Source of the DNA: Burkholderiales bacterium
GTDB lineage: Bacteria > Pseudomonadota > Gammaproteobacteria > Burkholderiales > Burkholderiaceae_C
DNA length: 64,000 nt
Assembly: GCA_021732385.1 (NCBI GenBank)
Contig: JAKFVA010000015.1
Coordinates: 1-64,000 of the forward strand
Reading direction: 5' to 3'
The notes under the pieces were generated by a model, which did not search any database, had not been told where the DNA came from, and saw nothing but the letters and a program-made list of their open reading frames with translations. Positions 8,131 through 16,294 of this stretch are shown here, piece after piece. Position 1 is the stretch's first letter. Each line of letters starts with the position of its first letter. The position numbers and the translations under genes were made by a program.

Positions 8131-8562
8131 TTAATCAGCGCGTGGGCGTTCAAGTTCCACCAGGCGCTTGCGTAGCTCGCGCTCTTCGGCAAAGCGTTTG
8201 GTTTCGTCGCGCACCACCGCCACAATCGATGACACATTGCCGTCAGGCGCATGCAGCAGGGCCACGGTAAAAGCGATTGACAGGGCATGCCCATCCTTGT
8301 GCACGGCGGGTACCCGCAACACGTCGTTGCCATAACGCGTGATGCCAGTGGCCATGGTCTTGTGGTAGCCGTCCCAGTGGCGCTGCTGCTGGCGCTGCGG
8401 AATGATCAAGTCCAGCGACTGGCCGAGCGCCTCGGCCTCGGTGTAACCAAACATGCGCTGCGCCGCCGGGTTCCACAAGGTGATGAGACCCTTGGCGTTC
8501 GACGCCATGATGGCGTCGCCGATTGCCTCTATGACCTGTTTGGAATCAATGGTTGATTGCAT
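8131..8562 (-). CDS. Single-domain PAS protein
   Basis: 143-residue protein made almost entirely of one PAS domain (about residues 5-125: LITLWNPAAQRMFGYTEAEA, later AVHKDGHALSIAFTV and IVAVVRDET), ending in a charged helix likely to pair in a dimer. There is no kinase, GGDEF or DNA-binding output domain. The helix segment RHWDGYHKTMATG resembles the haem-binding F helix of FixL (RHDSY), with one extra residue, so haem or flavin binding is possible but unproven. AAGGAG lies 9 bases before the ATG. It sits between two oxalate CoA-transferase genes, suggesting redox or oxygen sensing linked to oxalate use. Its partner is unknown. Confidence 0.82.
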   Translation of the reverse strand: MQSTIDSKQVIEAIGDAIMASNAKGLITLWNPAAQRMFGYTEAEALGQSLDLIIPQRQQQRHWDGYHKTMATGITRYGNDVLRVPAVHKDGHALSIAFTVALLHAPDGNVSSIVAVVRDETKRFAEERELRKRLVELERPRAD

Positions 8563-8603
8563 ATGAATGTGCTCCTTGTACGGGTAAAACGGTCCCCCAA
8601 ACG

Positions 8604-8632
8604 AAGACGGCGTTCATATTGAACGCCGTCTT
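8604..8632 (-). terminator. Terminator-like hairpin after frc paralogue 2
   Basis: AAGACGGCGTTCA and TGAACGCCGTCTT form a perfect 13-base stem with a TAT loop, downstream of frc paralogue 2 on the minus strand and upstream of the PAS gene. The following U run is short, so it may only partly end transcription or protect the oxc-frc message. Confidence 0.55.
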
Positions 8633-8669
8633 ATTGGACCATCAAGGCCCGTTTATCAAAAAGGCGTCT

Positions 8670-9920
8670 TCAAACCGCTTTGGCAGTGTGCAGCGTGGCG
8701 ATTTTGTCTTTGCTGTAACCCAGCTCGGCCAGCACTTCGTCAGTGTGTTCGCCCAGCAGTGGAGAACCGGTGATCTCGACTTTCATGTCGGAGAACTTGA
8801 TCGGGCTGCCCACGGTGAGGTACTTGCCGCGCTCTTTATGGTCCACCTCGGCGATGGTGCCGCTAGCGCGCAGCGACGGGTCGACAGAGAGTTCTTTCAT
8901 GGACATGACGGGTGAGCAGGGGATGTCGAACTTGCGCAGAATGTCGACCGCCTCAAACTTGGTTTTGTCTTTCAACCACACTTCGATGGTGGCGAAGATG
9001 TCTGTGATGTGCGGCTGGCGTGCCTTGGGCGTCATATACATGGGATCATTCTTCCACTCGGGTTTGCCAATGGCATCGCAAATGGGTGCCCAGGCCTGGC
9101 CTTGGATAGTGAAGTAGATGTAAGCGTTGGGATCGGTTTCCCAGCCCTTGCACTTGAGTACCCAGCCCGGCTGGCCGCCGCCGCCGGCATTGCCGCCACG
9201 CGGCACCACGTCGGTGAACTTGCCATGCGGGTACTGGGGGTACTCTTCCAAATAACCCAGGCGGTCAAGGCGCAGCTGATCGCGCAGCTTGACGCGGCAC
9301 AGATTGAGCACAGCGTCTTGCATCGAGCAGGCAACCTTTTGGCCACGGCCAGTTTTGTCGCGTTGGCGCAGGGCCGTGAGAATACCGATGGCCAAGTGCA
9401 TGCCGGTGTTGCTGTCGCCCAGAGCGGCGGCGCTCACGGTGGGTGGGCCGTCCCAAAAACCGGTGGTGGAGGCTGCACCGCCAGCGCATTGAGCCACGTT
9501 TTCATAGACCTTGAGGTCTTCATAGTGGTGGCCATCAGAGAAGCCTTTGACGGAAGCCAAAATCATCTTGGGGTTGAGCTCAAGAATGCGCTCCCAGGTG
9601 AAGCCCATGCGATCGAGCGCGCCCGGACCAAAGTTTTCGACCATCACGTCGGAGACCTTGATCAGTTTTTCCAGAATTTCCTTGCCTTCAGCCGTTTTGG
9701 TGTCGAGCGTCAGTGAGCGCTTGTTGCTGTTGAGCTGCGTGAAGTACAGCGCGTCAACGTTGGGGATGTCACGCAACTGGCTGCGCGTGACGTCGCCCGA
9801 GCCAGGACGCTCGACTTTGATGACGTCGGCGCCAAACCAGGCCAGCATTTGGGTGCAGGCCGGTCCGGCCTGCACATGGGTGAAGTCGATGATCTTGATG
9901 TCGTCGAGTGCTTTGGTCAT
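8670..9920 (-). CDS. frc: Formyl-CoA transferase, paralogue 2
   Basis: 416-residue class III CoA-transferase, clearly a paralogue of the gene at 6842-8089 (shared blocks such as FTHVQ-GP-CTQ and [12 protein letters not shown]). The catalytic Asp is in ALGDSNTG (about D169), and the glycine loop is canonical GGGGQ (246-250), as in characterised oxalate formyl-CoA transferases. AAGGA precedes the ATG. It lies 33 bases downstream of oxc and is surely co-transcribed with it, making it the main partner of Oxc: formyl-CoA + oxalate gives oxalyl-CoA + formate. Confidence 0.93.
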   Translation of the reverse strand: MTKALDDIKIIDFTHVQAGPACTQMLAWFGADVIKVERPGSGDVTRSQLRDIPNVDALYFTQLNSNKRSLTLDTKTAEGKEILEKLIKVSDVMVENFGPGALDRMGFTWERILELNPKMILASVKGFSDGHHYEDLKVYENVAQCAGGAASTTGFWDGPPTVSAAALGDSNTGMHLAIGILTALRQRDKTGRGQKVACSMQDAVLNLCRVKLRDQLRLDRLGYLEEYPQYPHGKFTDVVPRGGNAGGGGQPGWVLKCKGWETDPNAYIYFTIQGQAWAPICDAIGKPEWKNDPMYMTPKARQPHITDIFATIEVWLKDKTKFEAVDILRKFDIPCSPVMSMKELSVDPSLRASGTIAEVDHKERGKYLTVGSPIKFSDMKVEITGSPLLGEHTDEVLAELGYSKDKIATLHTAKAV

Positions 9921-9953
9921 GGTGTTTGGTTCCTTATCAAGTGTTTAGGGGAG

Positions 9954-11669
9954 TTACTTCTTTTTCGCAGTTTGCGGATTCAAGCTGGTGATGCGGCCGC
10001 TTTCGGTCCCGGCTGTTTCGTCAATCATGGCATTGATCAAGGTGGGCTTGCCCGAAGCAATGGCTTCGTCAAGCGCCTTGGCTAAATCCTCAGGAGTTTT
10101 GGCCAACACGCCTACCCCGCCAAAAGCCTGCATCATCATCTCATAGCGCGCATTCTTGACGAAGACAGTGGGGGCTACATCGCCACCACGTGGATTGACG
10201 TCGGTACCTTTGTACACGCCGTTGTTGTTGAACACAATCACGCAAACTGGCAGGTTGTAGCGGCAAATGGTTTCCACCTCCATGCCGCTGAAGCCGAAAG
10301 CGCTGTCGCCCTCAATGGCAATCACCGGCTTACCGGTGGTCACGGCTGCTGCAACGGCAAAGCCCATGCCAATGCCCATGATGCCCCAGGTGCCCACATC
10401 AAGGCGCTTGCGCGGCTCGTACATGTCGACAATGCTGCGGGTAAAGTCGAGCGTGTTGGCACCTTCGTTGACCACAATGGCGTCTGGGCGCGCCTTGACG
10501 GCATTACGAATGACGTTGAGCGCGCTGTGAAAGTTCATGGGCACTGGATTGAGTGCCAGCGTGGCCGCCATTTTTGCCAGGTTCTTGTCTTTGCGCTCGG
10601 TAATGGCATTGGTCCAGTCGGTTGGCGGCTTGGCCCAATTGGCCCCAAGGCCAGCTACCAATGCCGATACACAGGAGCCGATGTCACCCACCAACGGTGC
10701 AGCAATCGGCACGTTGCTGTCCATTTCGGTCGGTGAGATGTCGATCTGAATGAACTGCCGGGTATCGGCGTTGGCACCACCCCAGGTTTTTCCTTTGCCG
10801 TGCGAGAGCAACCAGTTCAGGCGCGCGCCAACCAGCATTACTACGTCAGCTTCTGCCAGCACGTACGAGCGGGTTGCAGCAGCCGATTGGGCATGCGTGT
10901 CGGGTAGCACGCCCTTGGCCATGGACATGGGCAGGTAGGGTATGCCCGACTTTTCGATCAGGGCGCGAATCTCGGCGTCAGCCTGGGCATAAGCCGCACC
11001 TTTGCCAAGCACAATCAGCGGGCGCTTGGCACCCTTGAGCAAATCGAGCGCACGCTGCACGGCATCGGGTGCCGGAATTTGCCGCGGCGCAGGGTCCACC
11101 ACCTTGACGAGCGAGCGCTTGCCGGCTGCTGCGTCCATGGTTTGTGCAAACAACTTGGCCGGCAGATCCAGGTAGACGCCGCCAGGGCGGCCCGACAGTG
11201 CCGAACGGATGGCGCGCGCAATGCCAATGCCGATGTCTTGCGCATGCAGCACGCGAAACGCGGCCTTGCACAGCGGTTTGGCAATTGCAAGCTGGTCCAT
11301 TTCTTCGTAATCGCCTTGCTGCAGGTCGACAATTTCGCGCTCGCTGGATCCGCTGATCAGAATCATCGGAAAACAGTTGGTGGTGGCATTGGTCAGCGCA
11401 GTTAAGCCGTTCAAAAAGCCAGGGGCTGATACCGTCAGGCAAATCCCAGGCTTCTGCGTCAAAAAGCCAGCAGCGGCGGCGGCATTGCCCGCGTGCTGTT
11501 CGTGGCGAAACGAGATCATGCGCATGCCTTCAGCCTGTGCCATGCGAGTCAGGTCGGTAATTGGAATGCCGGGGAGGCCAAAAATAGTGTCAATGCCATT
11601 GAGTTTCAGCGCGTCGATAAGAAGGTGAAATCCATCGGTCGTGTCTTCTGATGGCGTGTCGTTAGTCAT
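9954..11669 (-). CDS. oxc: Oxalyl-CoA decarboxylase
   Basis: 571-residue thiamine-diphosphate enzyme that decarboxylates oxalyl-CoA to formyl-CoA and CO2. The catalytic Glu is in [16 protein letters not shown] (about E57); the central cofactor-free domain follows, and the ThDP/Mg motif is [20 protein letters not shown] to FNNNGVY. Start chosen at ATG 11669 (MTNDTPSED), giving the family length of about 568; the frame extends upstream to 11711. First gene of the oxc-frc operon. A TATGAT -10 and an FNR-like dyad lie upstream, so it is probably activated by the divergent Crp/Fnr-type protein. Confidence 0.95.
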   Translation of the reverse strand: MTNDTPSEDTTDGFHLLIDALKLNGIDTIFGLPGIPITDLTRMAQAEGMRMISFRHEQHAGNAAAAAGFLTQKPGICLTVSAPGFLNGLTALTNATTNCFPMILISGSSEREIVDLQQGDYEEMDQLAIAKPLCKAAFRVLHAQDIGIGIARAIRSALSGRPGGVYLDLPAKLFAQTMDAAAGKRSLVKVVDPAPRQIPAPDAVQRALDLLKGAKRPLIVLGKGAAYAQADAEIRALIEKSGIPYLPMSMAKGVLPDTHAQSAAATRSYVLAEADVVMLVGARLNWLLSHGKGKTWGGANADTRQFIQIDISPTEMDSNVPIAAPLVGDIGSCVSALVAGLGANWAKPPTDWTNAITERKDKNLAKMAATLALNPVPMNFHSALNVIRNAVKARPDAIVVNEGANTLDFTRSIVDMYEPRKRLDVGTWGIMGIGMGFAVAAAVTTGKPVIAIEGDSAFGFSGMEVETICRYNLPVCVIVFNNNGVYKGTDVNPRGGDVAPTVFVKNARYEMMMQAFGGVGVLAKTPEDLAKALDEAIASGKPTLINAMIDETAGTESGRITSLNPQTAKKK

Positions 11670-11744
11670 AGTGGGTATCTCTTGGTTAGCTTCAATTCGA
11701 GCAGTGCGCAATGAGTGCAGGCAGTAGCGCTGATGATCGATGTA

Positions 11745-11750
11745 TCATAG
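11745..11750 (-). promoter_or_regulatory. Candidate -10 of the oxc promoter
   Basis: On the minus strand TATGAT lies 21 bases beyond the dyad at 11772-11785. That puts the dyad centre near -41, the position of class II activator sites for Crp/Fnr proteins. No good -35 is visible, as expected for an activator-dependent promoter. Confidence 0.5.
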
Positions 11751-11771
11751 GAATCGATTCAAATTTCGCCA

Positions 11772-11785
11772 TTGACCACGGTCAA
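11772..11785. promoter_or_regulatory. FNR-like operator between oxc and crp-type regulator
   Basis: TTGACCACGGTCAA is a perfect dyad TTGAC-N4-GTCAA, one base per half-site from the FNR consensus TTGAT-N4-ATCAA. The same dyad class occurs before tctC at 16204-16217. The neighbouring regulator has the FNR-type recognition helix. Confidence 0.65.
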
Positions 11786-11850
11786 TTTTTAGCGTTTGCT
11801 CTGGTGAGGCGAAGCTTTTTCCTGCCTCACGCCCAGCCCCACCGAACCCC

Positions 11851-12459
11851 ATGTGGTCAGTAGAAACCCATCCCAACAGAAACGTCATCCGTGTCCAGCT
11901 TGGACAAAACATTGTTTTAAAGGGAATGACAGCTGAACAGAGTGTTGAACTTGAGCAGCACCTGGTAATTGTGGATTGCCAAAAAAATGACTCATTGCTC
12001 AGCCAGGGTGTACACGAGATGGAGCAGTACTTCATTTTGGATGGTATCTTGAAGCGAGTGGTGACGAACCAAGAGGCCAAGGAGATGATTCTTCGCTTTA
12101 CCGCAGAGCGGGAAATGGAAACCAGCTACGCGGCCTGGCGCTTAGGCACACCCACTCCGTACAGTATTGTTTGCGTTACCAAGGCTCGAATCGCAAAGCT
12201 GCCTTTGCCGCAATGGGTGGCATTTTTGGAGCGCCACAATGCCATCAAGCAGCTGTTTGAATACGAGGTGATGAGTCTGATGAGTGAAATCATGGGCCAC
12301 ACCATTACTTTGCACTTGCTCGACGCATCAGGGCGCGTCAAACGCTTTTTGCGCAAACACCCCGAGTTGTTTGATCGCATACCCAAAAAGGAACTTGCGT
12401 CTTATCTTAACCTTTCAGCTGAGACTTTGAGCCGGCTAAAACAACGCGGCAAGATCTAG
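11851..12459 (+). CDS. Crp/Fnr-family transcriptional regulator
   Basis: 202-residue protein with an N-terminal cyclic-nucleotide-type beta-barrel (QYFILDGILKRVV near residue 55), a long dimer helix and a C-terminal winged helix (IPKKELASYLNLSAETLSRL). The recognition helix ETLSRL matches FNR's ETISRL, whose Glu, Ser and Arg read TTGA half-sites. FNR's N-terminal Fe-S cysteines are absent, so the signal is something else. The start is uncertain: ATG 11851 has no clear ribosome site and ATG 11926 is an alternative. Divergent from oxc with an FNR-like dyad between them, so it likely controls oxalate genes and itself. Confidence 0.85.
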   Translation: MWSVETHPNRNVIRVQLGQNIVLKGMTAEQSVELEQHLVIVDCQKNDSLLSQGVHEMEQYFILDGILKRVVTNQEAKEMILRFTAEREMETSYAAWRLGTPTPYSIVCVTKARIAKLPLPQWVAFLERHNAIKQLFEYEVMSLMSEIMGHTITLHLLDASGRVKRFLRKHPELFDRIPKKELASYLNLSAETLSRLKQRGKI

Positions 12460-12543
12460 GTATACGCGAAAAGCTTTATTACCTAGCAGCCAAAAGCGGC
12501 CAATCTGATGTCACCCATGGTATTGGCTGATTCCGCGTATTAG

Positions 12544-12783
12544 TTGGCATTTGGCTCGCGCGCTTGCTGCTTCGTGAGCTTTGAAACCTACGCCCGCGTA
12601 TTTGCCGAAATCATGCAGCGGGTTGGGCGAGAACCCACCCGTGCCAAGTTCATTGCAGCGGCAGAAAGCATGCAAAAAGTCAGCTTCAGCGGCTTTGATG
12701 TCAACTACGGCAAAGACATCAGGCAAGGATCCAAATTTGTGGACCTCACTATCATTGGCCCTAACGGCAGATTTATCAAATAG
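12544..12783 (+). pseudogene. Remnant of a LivK-type ABC transporter receptor (C-terminal end)
   Basis: A 79-codon frame whose residues 12-79 match the C-terminal end of branched-chain amino-acid-type receptors (Peripla_BP_6): SFETYARVFAEIMQRVGREP, then GFDVNYGKDIRQGSKFVDL. The same region appears in the intact gene at 30218-31336 (GGFKISF... GSKFVELALV). About 300 N-terminal residues and the signal peptide are missing and nothing upstream supplies them. The short frame has no ribosome site, so this is best read as a deletion remnant. Confidence 0.72.
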
Positions 12784-12826
12784 CGGATTTGAGTCGACCG
12801 CTTGGTTTCAGGCAGAACTTGACATT

Positions 12827-12854
12827 GGGGTTGACGAAAGTCAACCCCTTTTTT
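12827..12854 (+). terminator. Rho-independent terminator
   Basis: GGGGTTGAC-GAAA-GTCAACCCC, a perfect 9-base stem with a GAAA tetraloop, followed by six T. It ends + strand transcription from the regulator/pseudogene side and touches the last codon of tctA coming the other way. Confidence 0.85.
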
Positions 12855-14383
12855 CAATCAACTGGCTGCTCAACAGGCAATTCCTTGGGCTTGGGTGGGC
12901 GCACTTTTGCCAGCAAACGAGACAGCAATGGCCAAAACAGCAGCACCAAAGCCAAGCTGGTGATGCCGCCAACCAAGGCGTTGGACCAGAGGATGGACAA
13001 ATCGCCTTGCGATACCAGCATGGCCTGCCTAAACGAGTCTTCTGCTTTATCGCCCAGCACCAAGGCTAATACCAAAGGCGCAAGCGGGTAATCAAGCTTC
13101 TTGAACAAGTAACCAATCACGCCAAACAGCAGCATGAACCAGATGTCCAGCATGGCGTTGTGCACAGTGAACGCACCAATGGCGCAGATCACCACAATTA
13201 CGGGTGCAATGATGGAAAACGGGATACGCAAGATGGAAGCGAATAGCGGCACGGTGGTCAGCACTACGATCAGACCCACAAGGTTACCCAAGTACATGCT
13301 GGCAATCAGGCCCCAAACAAAGTCTTTTTGCTCAACAAACAGTAGGGGGCCTGGCTGCAAACCCCATATAAGAAGGCCGCCCAACAGCACCGCTGCTGTT
13401 GGTGAACCAGGAATGCCCAGGGCCAGCATGGGCAGCAGCGCGCTGGTACCGGCCGCATGAGCTGCCGTTTCCGGGGCGATCACACCCTCGATCTCGCCCT
13501 TGCCGAAATTGGCACCATTCTTTGACATTTTCTTGGCTAAGCCGTAGCTCATGAAAGAAGCGGGGGTAGCGCCACCGGGCGTGATACCCATCCAAATGCC
13601 AATCAATGAACTGCGAATGGAGGTGACCCAATACCTAGGCAGCTTCTTCCAAGTCTCAAAAACCACTTTGGCGTTGATCTTGGCGTTTTTTCCGGAAAAG
13701 GCCAACCCTTCTTCCATGGAGAGCAAGATTTCACCGATACCAAACAAGCCGATAACGGCGATTAAAAAGTCGAAGCCGCGCAATAGGTCAGGAATGTCAA
13801 ACGTCAATCGCAATTGGCCCGTGACGGTGTCCAGACCGACAGCAGCCAAAGCGAAACCTATTGCCATTGAAGCCAAAATCTTGAAAGGGGAGCCCTTGCC
13901 CATGCCAACAAAGCTGCAAAAAGTCAGCAAATAAACAGCGAAAAATTCTGGCGGTCCAAATTTAAGCGCAAACTTGGCGACCAAGGGTGCCAAGAAGGTA
14001 ATCATGATTACAGCGACCAAGGCACCAATAAAAGAAGAGGTGAAGGCCGCGGTAAGTGCAGCACCTGCATGCCCATTTTGGGCCATCGGGTAGCCGTCGA
14101 AGGTAGTTGCCACAGACCAAGGCTCGCCTGGTATGTTGAACAAGATGGAAGTAATTGCACCGCCAAACAAAGCGCCCCAGTAAATGCATGAAAGCATGAT
14201 GATGGCTGAGGTCGGCGACATTGAAAAAGTCAGAGGAAGCAAGATGGCCACGCCGTTAGCTCCGCCCAAACCGGGTAATACCCCGATCAACACGCCCAAG
14301 ATGATGCCAACGAACATCAGGCCAATATTTATTGGCGTCATGATGACGCTAAACCCGTGAAAAAGAGCGCTTAATTCATCCAT
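12854..14383 (-). CDS. tctA: Tripartite tricarboxylate transporter, large membrane subunit TctA
   Basis: 509-residue, very hydrophobic protein with about a dozen membrane helices. Hallmarks of TctA are GVLIGVLPGLGGANGVAILL near the N-terminus and GIWMGITPGGATPASFMSYG in the middle; these Gly/Pro motifs occur in the two repeat halves. It forms the ion-coupled channel with TctB, fed by TctC. Last gene of tctC-tctB-tctA. Placed beside oxalate and glyoxylate genes, it may carry a C2 or related carboxylate; this is inference, since the family spans citrate, tartrate, terephthalate and others. Confidence 0.95.
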   Translation of the reverse strand: MDELSALFHGFSVIMTPINIGLMFVGIILGVLIGVLPGLGGANGVAILLPLTFSMSPTSAIIMLSCIYWGALFGGAITSILFNIPGEPWSVATTFDGYPMAQNGHAGAALTAAFTSSFIGALVAVIMITFLAPLVAKFALKFGPPEFFAVYLLTFCSFVGMGKGSPFKILASMAIGFALAAVGLDTVTGQLRLTFDIPDLLRGFDFLIAVIGLFGIGEILLSMEEGLAFSGKNAKINAKVVFETWKKLPRYWVTSIRSSLIGIWMGITPGGATPASFMSYGLAKKMSKNGANFGKGEIEGVIAPETAAHAAGTSALLPMLALGIPGSPTAAVLLGGLLIWGLQPGPLLFVEQKDFVWGLIASMYLGNLVGLIVVLTTVPLFASILRIPFSIIAPVIVVICAIGAFTVHNAMLDIWFMLLFGVIGYLFKKLDYPLAPLVLALVLGDKAEDSFRQAMLVSQGDLSILWSNALVGGITSLALVLLFWPLLSRLLAKVRPPKPKELPVEQPVD

Positions 14384-14431
14384 GGCAATGTGCAGTTAAT
14401 AAGGTTCGATACAGGAATGTGGGCGTAAGGC

Positions 14432-14953
14432 TCAAAAGCCCAAAAAGCGCAATGGATCAAACTGGCCCTTAAATAAGGGGACTTTGAACCAGACTTCAAA
14501 CATGAAGAAAAATAGCGTGGCAACTGACAGCGCCACAAGCACGCTTTTCAAGCGGGAAAATTTGCCCAAGATGATCATGAACAAAGCAATATAAAGGGCC
14601 GATGCCACGTAAAGCCCGAGGAATTGAACCGCGCCTACGTAAACCACGGCGGGCAGCAATACCGATAAAACCCGCTTGAGTTGCTCGTTATCGACAAAAA
14701 CTTCGGTGTTCTTTTTCTTGCCCAAGAGTGCCTGAAACATCGTGCCTGCACCAGAGATGCAGAGAATAATGCCGACATAGAACGGGAAGTAGCCAGCGCC
14801 CGGGCCATCACTGGTCCAACCTGCGCCTAATTTCCAGCTGGCTTGAACAACCACCACGCCCAAAACCAAGATTAAAAAGGCGACAGCAGCTTCAACAATA
14901 TTGGTGGCAATGCCAGTACGCTGCTCGGTGTCGGATGACTCGTTTGGCTCCAT
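14432..14953 (-). CDS. tctB: Tripartite tricarboxylate transporter, small membrane subunit TctB
   Basis: 173-residue protein with four predicted membrane helices (AAVAFLILVLGVVVVQASW, YFPFYVGIILCISGAGTMF, SVLLPAVVYVGAVQFLGLY, LVALSVATLFFFMFEVWF). The GPGAGYFPFYVG motif is typical of TctB. Start taken as ATG 14953 because GGGAG lies 6 bases upstream; a TTG at 14968 would place the ribosome site inside the gene. It partners TctA encoded 48 bases downstream. Confidence 0.92.
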   Translation of the reverse strand: MEPNESSDTEQRTGIATNIVEAAVAFLILVLGVVVVQASWKLGAGWTSDGPGAGYFPFYVGIILCISGAGTMFQALLGKKKNTEVFVDNEQLKRVLSVLLPAVVYVGAVQFLGLYVASALYIALFMIILGKFSRLKSVLVALSVATLFFFMFEVWFKVPLFKGQFDPLRFLGF

Positions 14954-14977
14954 AAGGAACTCCCGCAAAAATGAATG

Positions 14978-15061
14978 GCCCTCAGGGTGAGGGCAAAAGA
15001 GATTGGGCGGCTGGCAGGGCTCTATGCCTCTGACTAACTAGTGCGGAGCCCTGAGAGGGCT
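14978..15061 (-). promoter_or_regulatory. Stem-loops in the tctC-tctB spacer
   Basis: Two compact hairpins lie here: GCCCTCA-GGG-TGAGGGC (14978-14994) and AGCCCT-GAG-AGGGCT (15047-15061). The latter competes with a longer pairing of CAGGGCTC (15015-15022) with GAGCCCTG (15046-15053). Such 3' stems often stabilise receptor mRNA, so that more TctC than TctAB is made. Confidence 0.5.
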
Positions 15062-15067
15062 ATGTGC

Positions 15068-16093
15068 TTACTTGGCAATAAAACCAGCTTCCTTCATCAA
15101 TTCGCGATGGCGCTGCTCGGCCGTTCCAAGCCACTTGTTGAAGTCCTCGCCTGACATTGAAGTCTGGTTAAAGGCACCTTTTTCCATGTAGTCTTTCCAC
15201 TCAGGGGTCTCACGGATTTTTTTGAGTAAGCCGGTGTAGAAATCCAGTTGATCCTTGGACACGCCAGGTGCCATGAAGATACCGCGCAGCATGGTGTAGT
15301 CAGTTGGAACGCCGGCTTCTTTGCAGGTTGGTATGTCAGCCCATGATTGGGTGTCAGTGACTTTAGCTTTGTAGGCCATGCGCTTTTCATCAAACACGCA
15401 GAGGGCACGCAATTGACCGGCACGCCACTGAGCGACTGCTTCAATTGGGTTGTTTACAGTGGAATCAAGGTGTTTGCCTACCAACTGCACCGCAACTTCT
15501 CCGCCGCCTTTGAACGGAATGTAGATGAATTTGGTACCCGTGGCTTTCTCTATGCCGACAGTGATGATCTGGTCTTCTTGCTTCGAGCCAGTGCCACCCA
15601 TTTTGGTTTTATTGGGGCCACCGGCCTTGACAGCAGCCAGATAGTCTTTGGCGTTTTTGTGCGGACTCTCAGCATTGACCCAGAGCACAAACTGATCGAG
15701 CGCCATCATCGAAACGGGGGTCATGTCGCGCCAGTTGAAAGGCACGCCCGTTGCTAACGGCGTTGTGAACAAGTTGGACAGCGTGATGATGATTTTGTGT
15801 GGATCGCCTTTGGCGCCCTTAACCTCAAGAAAGCCTTCGGCACCAGCGCCACCGGATTTGTTGACTACGATCAGTGGCTCTTTCATCAGCTTGTGTTTGA
15901 TGACAATGCCTTGAATCAGGCGTGCCATCTGGTCGGCACCACCACCAGTTCCCGCAGGCACTACAAACTCAACGGGTTTGGTTGGCTCCCATGCGGCATA
16001 TGCCGGGCCGGCCAGCGCCAGCACAGCTGCTGCGATCGTGCCTAGGGCAGCGCTCGTCAATCCGCTTTTAATATTCGCAAGTGTGGGTTTCAT
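15068..16093 (-). CDS. tctC: Tripartite tricarboxylate transporter receptor TctC
   Basis: 341-residue periplasmic binding protein of the Bug/TctC family. The start ATG at 16093 has AGGAGA upstream; the frame runs on to 16168 but without a better start. A signal peptide with hydrophobic core AALGTIAAAVLALAG ends at AYA. Family motifs are KPVEFVVPAGTGGGADQMAR and VVNKSGGAGAEGFLEV. First gene of the tctCBA operon. An FNR-like dyad lies 110 bases upstream of the start codon. Ligand unknown; the neighbouring oxalate genes make a small dicarboxylate plausible. Confidence 0.94.
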   Translation of the reverse strand: MKPTLANIKSGLTSAALGTIAAAVLALAGPAYAAWEPTKPVEFVVPAGTGGGADQMARLIQGIVIKHKLMKEPLIVVNKSGGAGAEGFLEVKGAKGDPHKIIITLSNLFTTPLATGVPFNWRDMTPVSMMALDQFVLWVNAESPHKNAKDYLAAVKAGGPNKTKMGGTGSKQEDQIITVGIEKATGTKFIYIPFKGGGEVAVQLVGKHLDSTVNNPIEAVAQWRAGQLRALCVFDEKRMAYKAKVTDTQSWADIPTCKEAGVPTDYTMLRGIFMAPGVSKDQLDFYTGLLKKIRETPEWKDYMEKGAFNQTSMSGEDFNKWLGTAEQRHRELMKEAGFIAK

Positions 16094-16203
16094 CGCGTTG
16101 TCTCCTGTGTTCACTAATTCTGATTCAGTCCGCAAATACCACCATCGTCTGGATGCTTGCGACGCCAAGGCAGTATGGTCATGCTAACCGAGTGATATGA
16201 CTC

Positions 16204-16217
16204 TTGACGAGGGTCAA
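16204..16217. promoter_or_regulatory. FNR-like operator upstream of tctC
   Basis: TTGACGAGGGTCAA, a perfect TTGAC-N4-GTCAA dyad of the same kind as the oxc/crp box at 11772-11785. It lies about 110 bases from the tctC start. Candidate -10 elements downstream (TAGCAT, CATACT) are weak, so the exact promoter geometry is unclear. Confidence 0.6.
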
Positions 16218-16294
16218 GTTTTTCAAAGCGTCGAGGGTTTATCCGGGGGTCTGCTGAAGACGAGAACTTTTGCAAACTGTTGAAGTCAGGCGGT

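Noticed and set aside
9009-9716. A 235-codon open frame on the plus strand
   Set aside because: Antisense to frc paralogue 2, which is fully supported by its catalytic motifs.
11804-11830. GTGAGGC/GCCTCAC stem before the Crp/Fnr-type gene as a terminator
   Set aside because: The loop is 13 bases and no U run follows; it is too weak to call.
12831-12844. TTGACGAAAGTCAA as a further regulator box
   Set aside because: It fits the dyad pattern but is the stem of a rho-independent terminator with a GAAA loop and U run, and lies at the 3' end of genes, not at a promoter.
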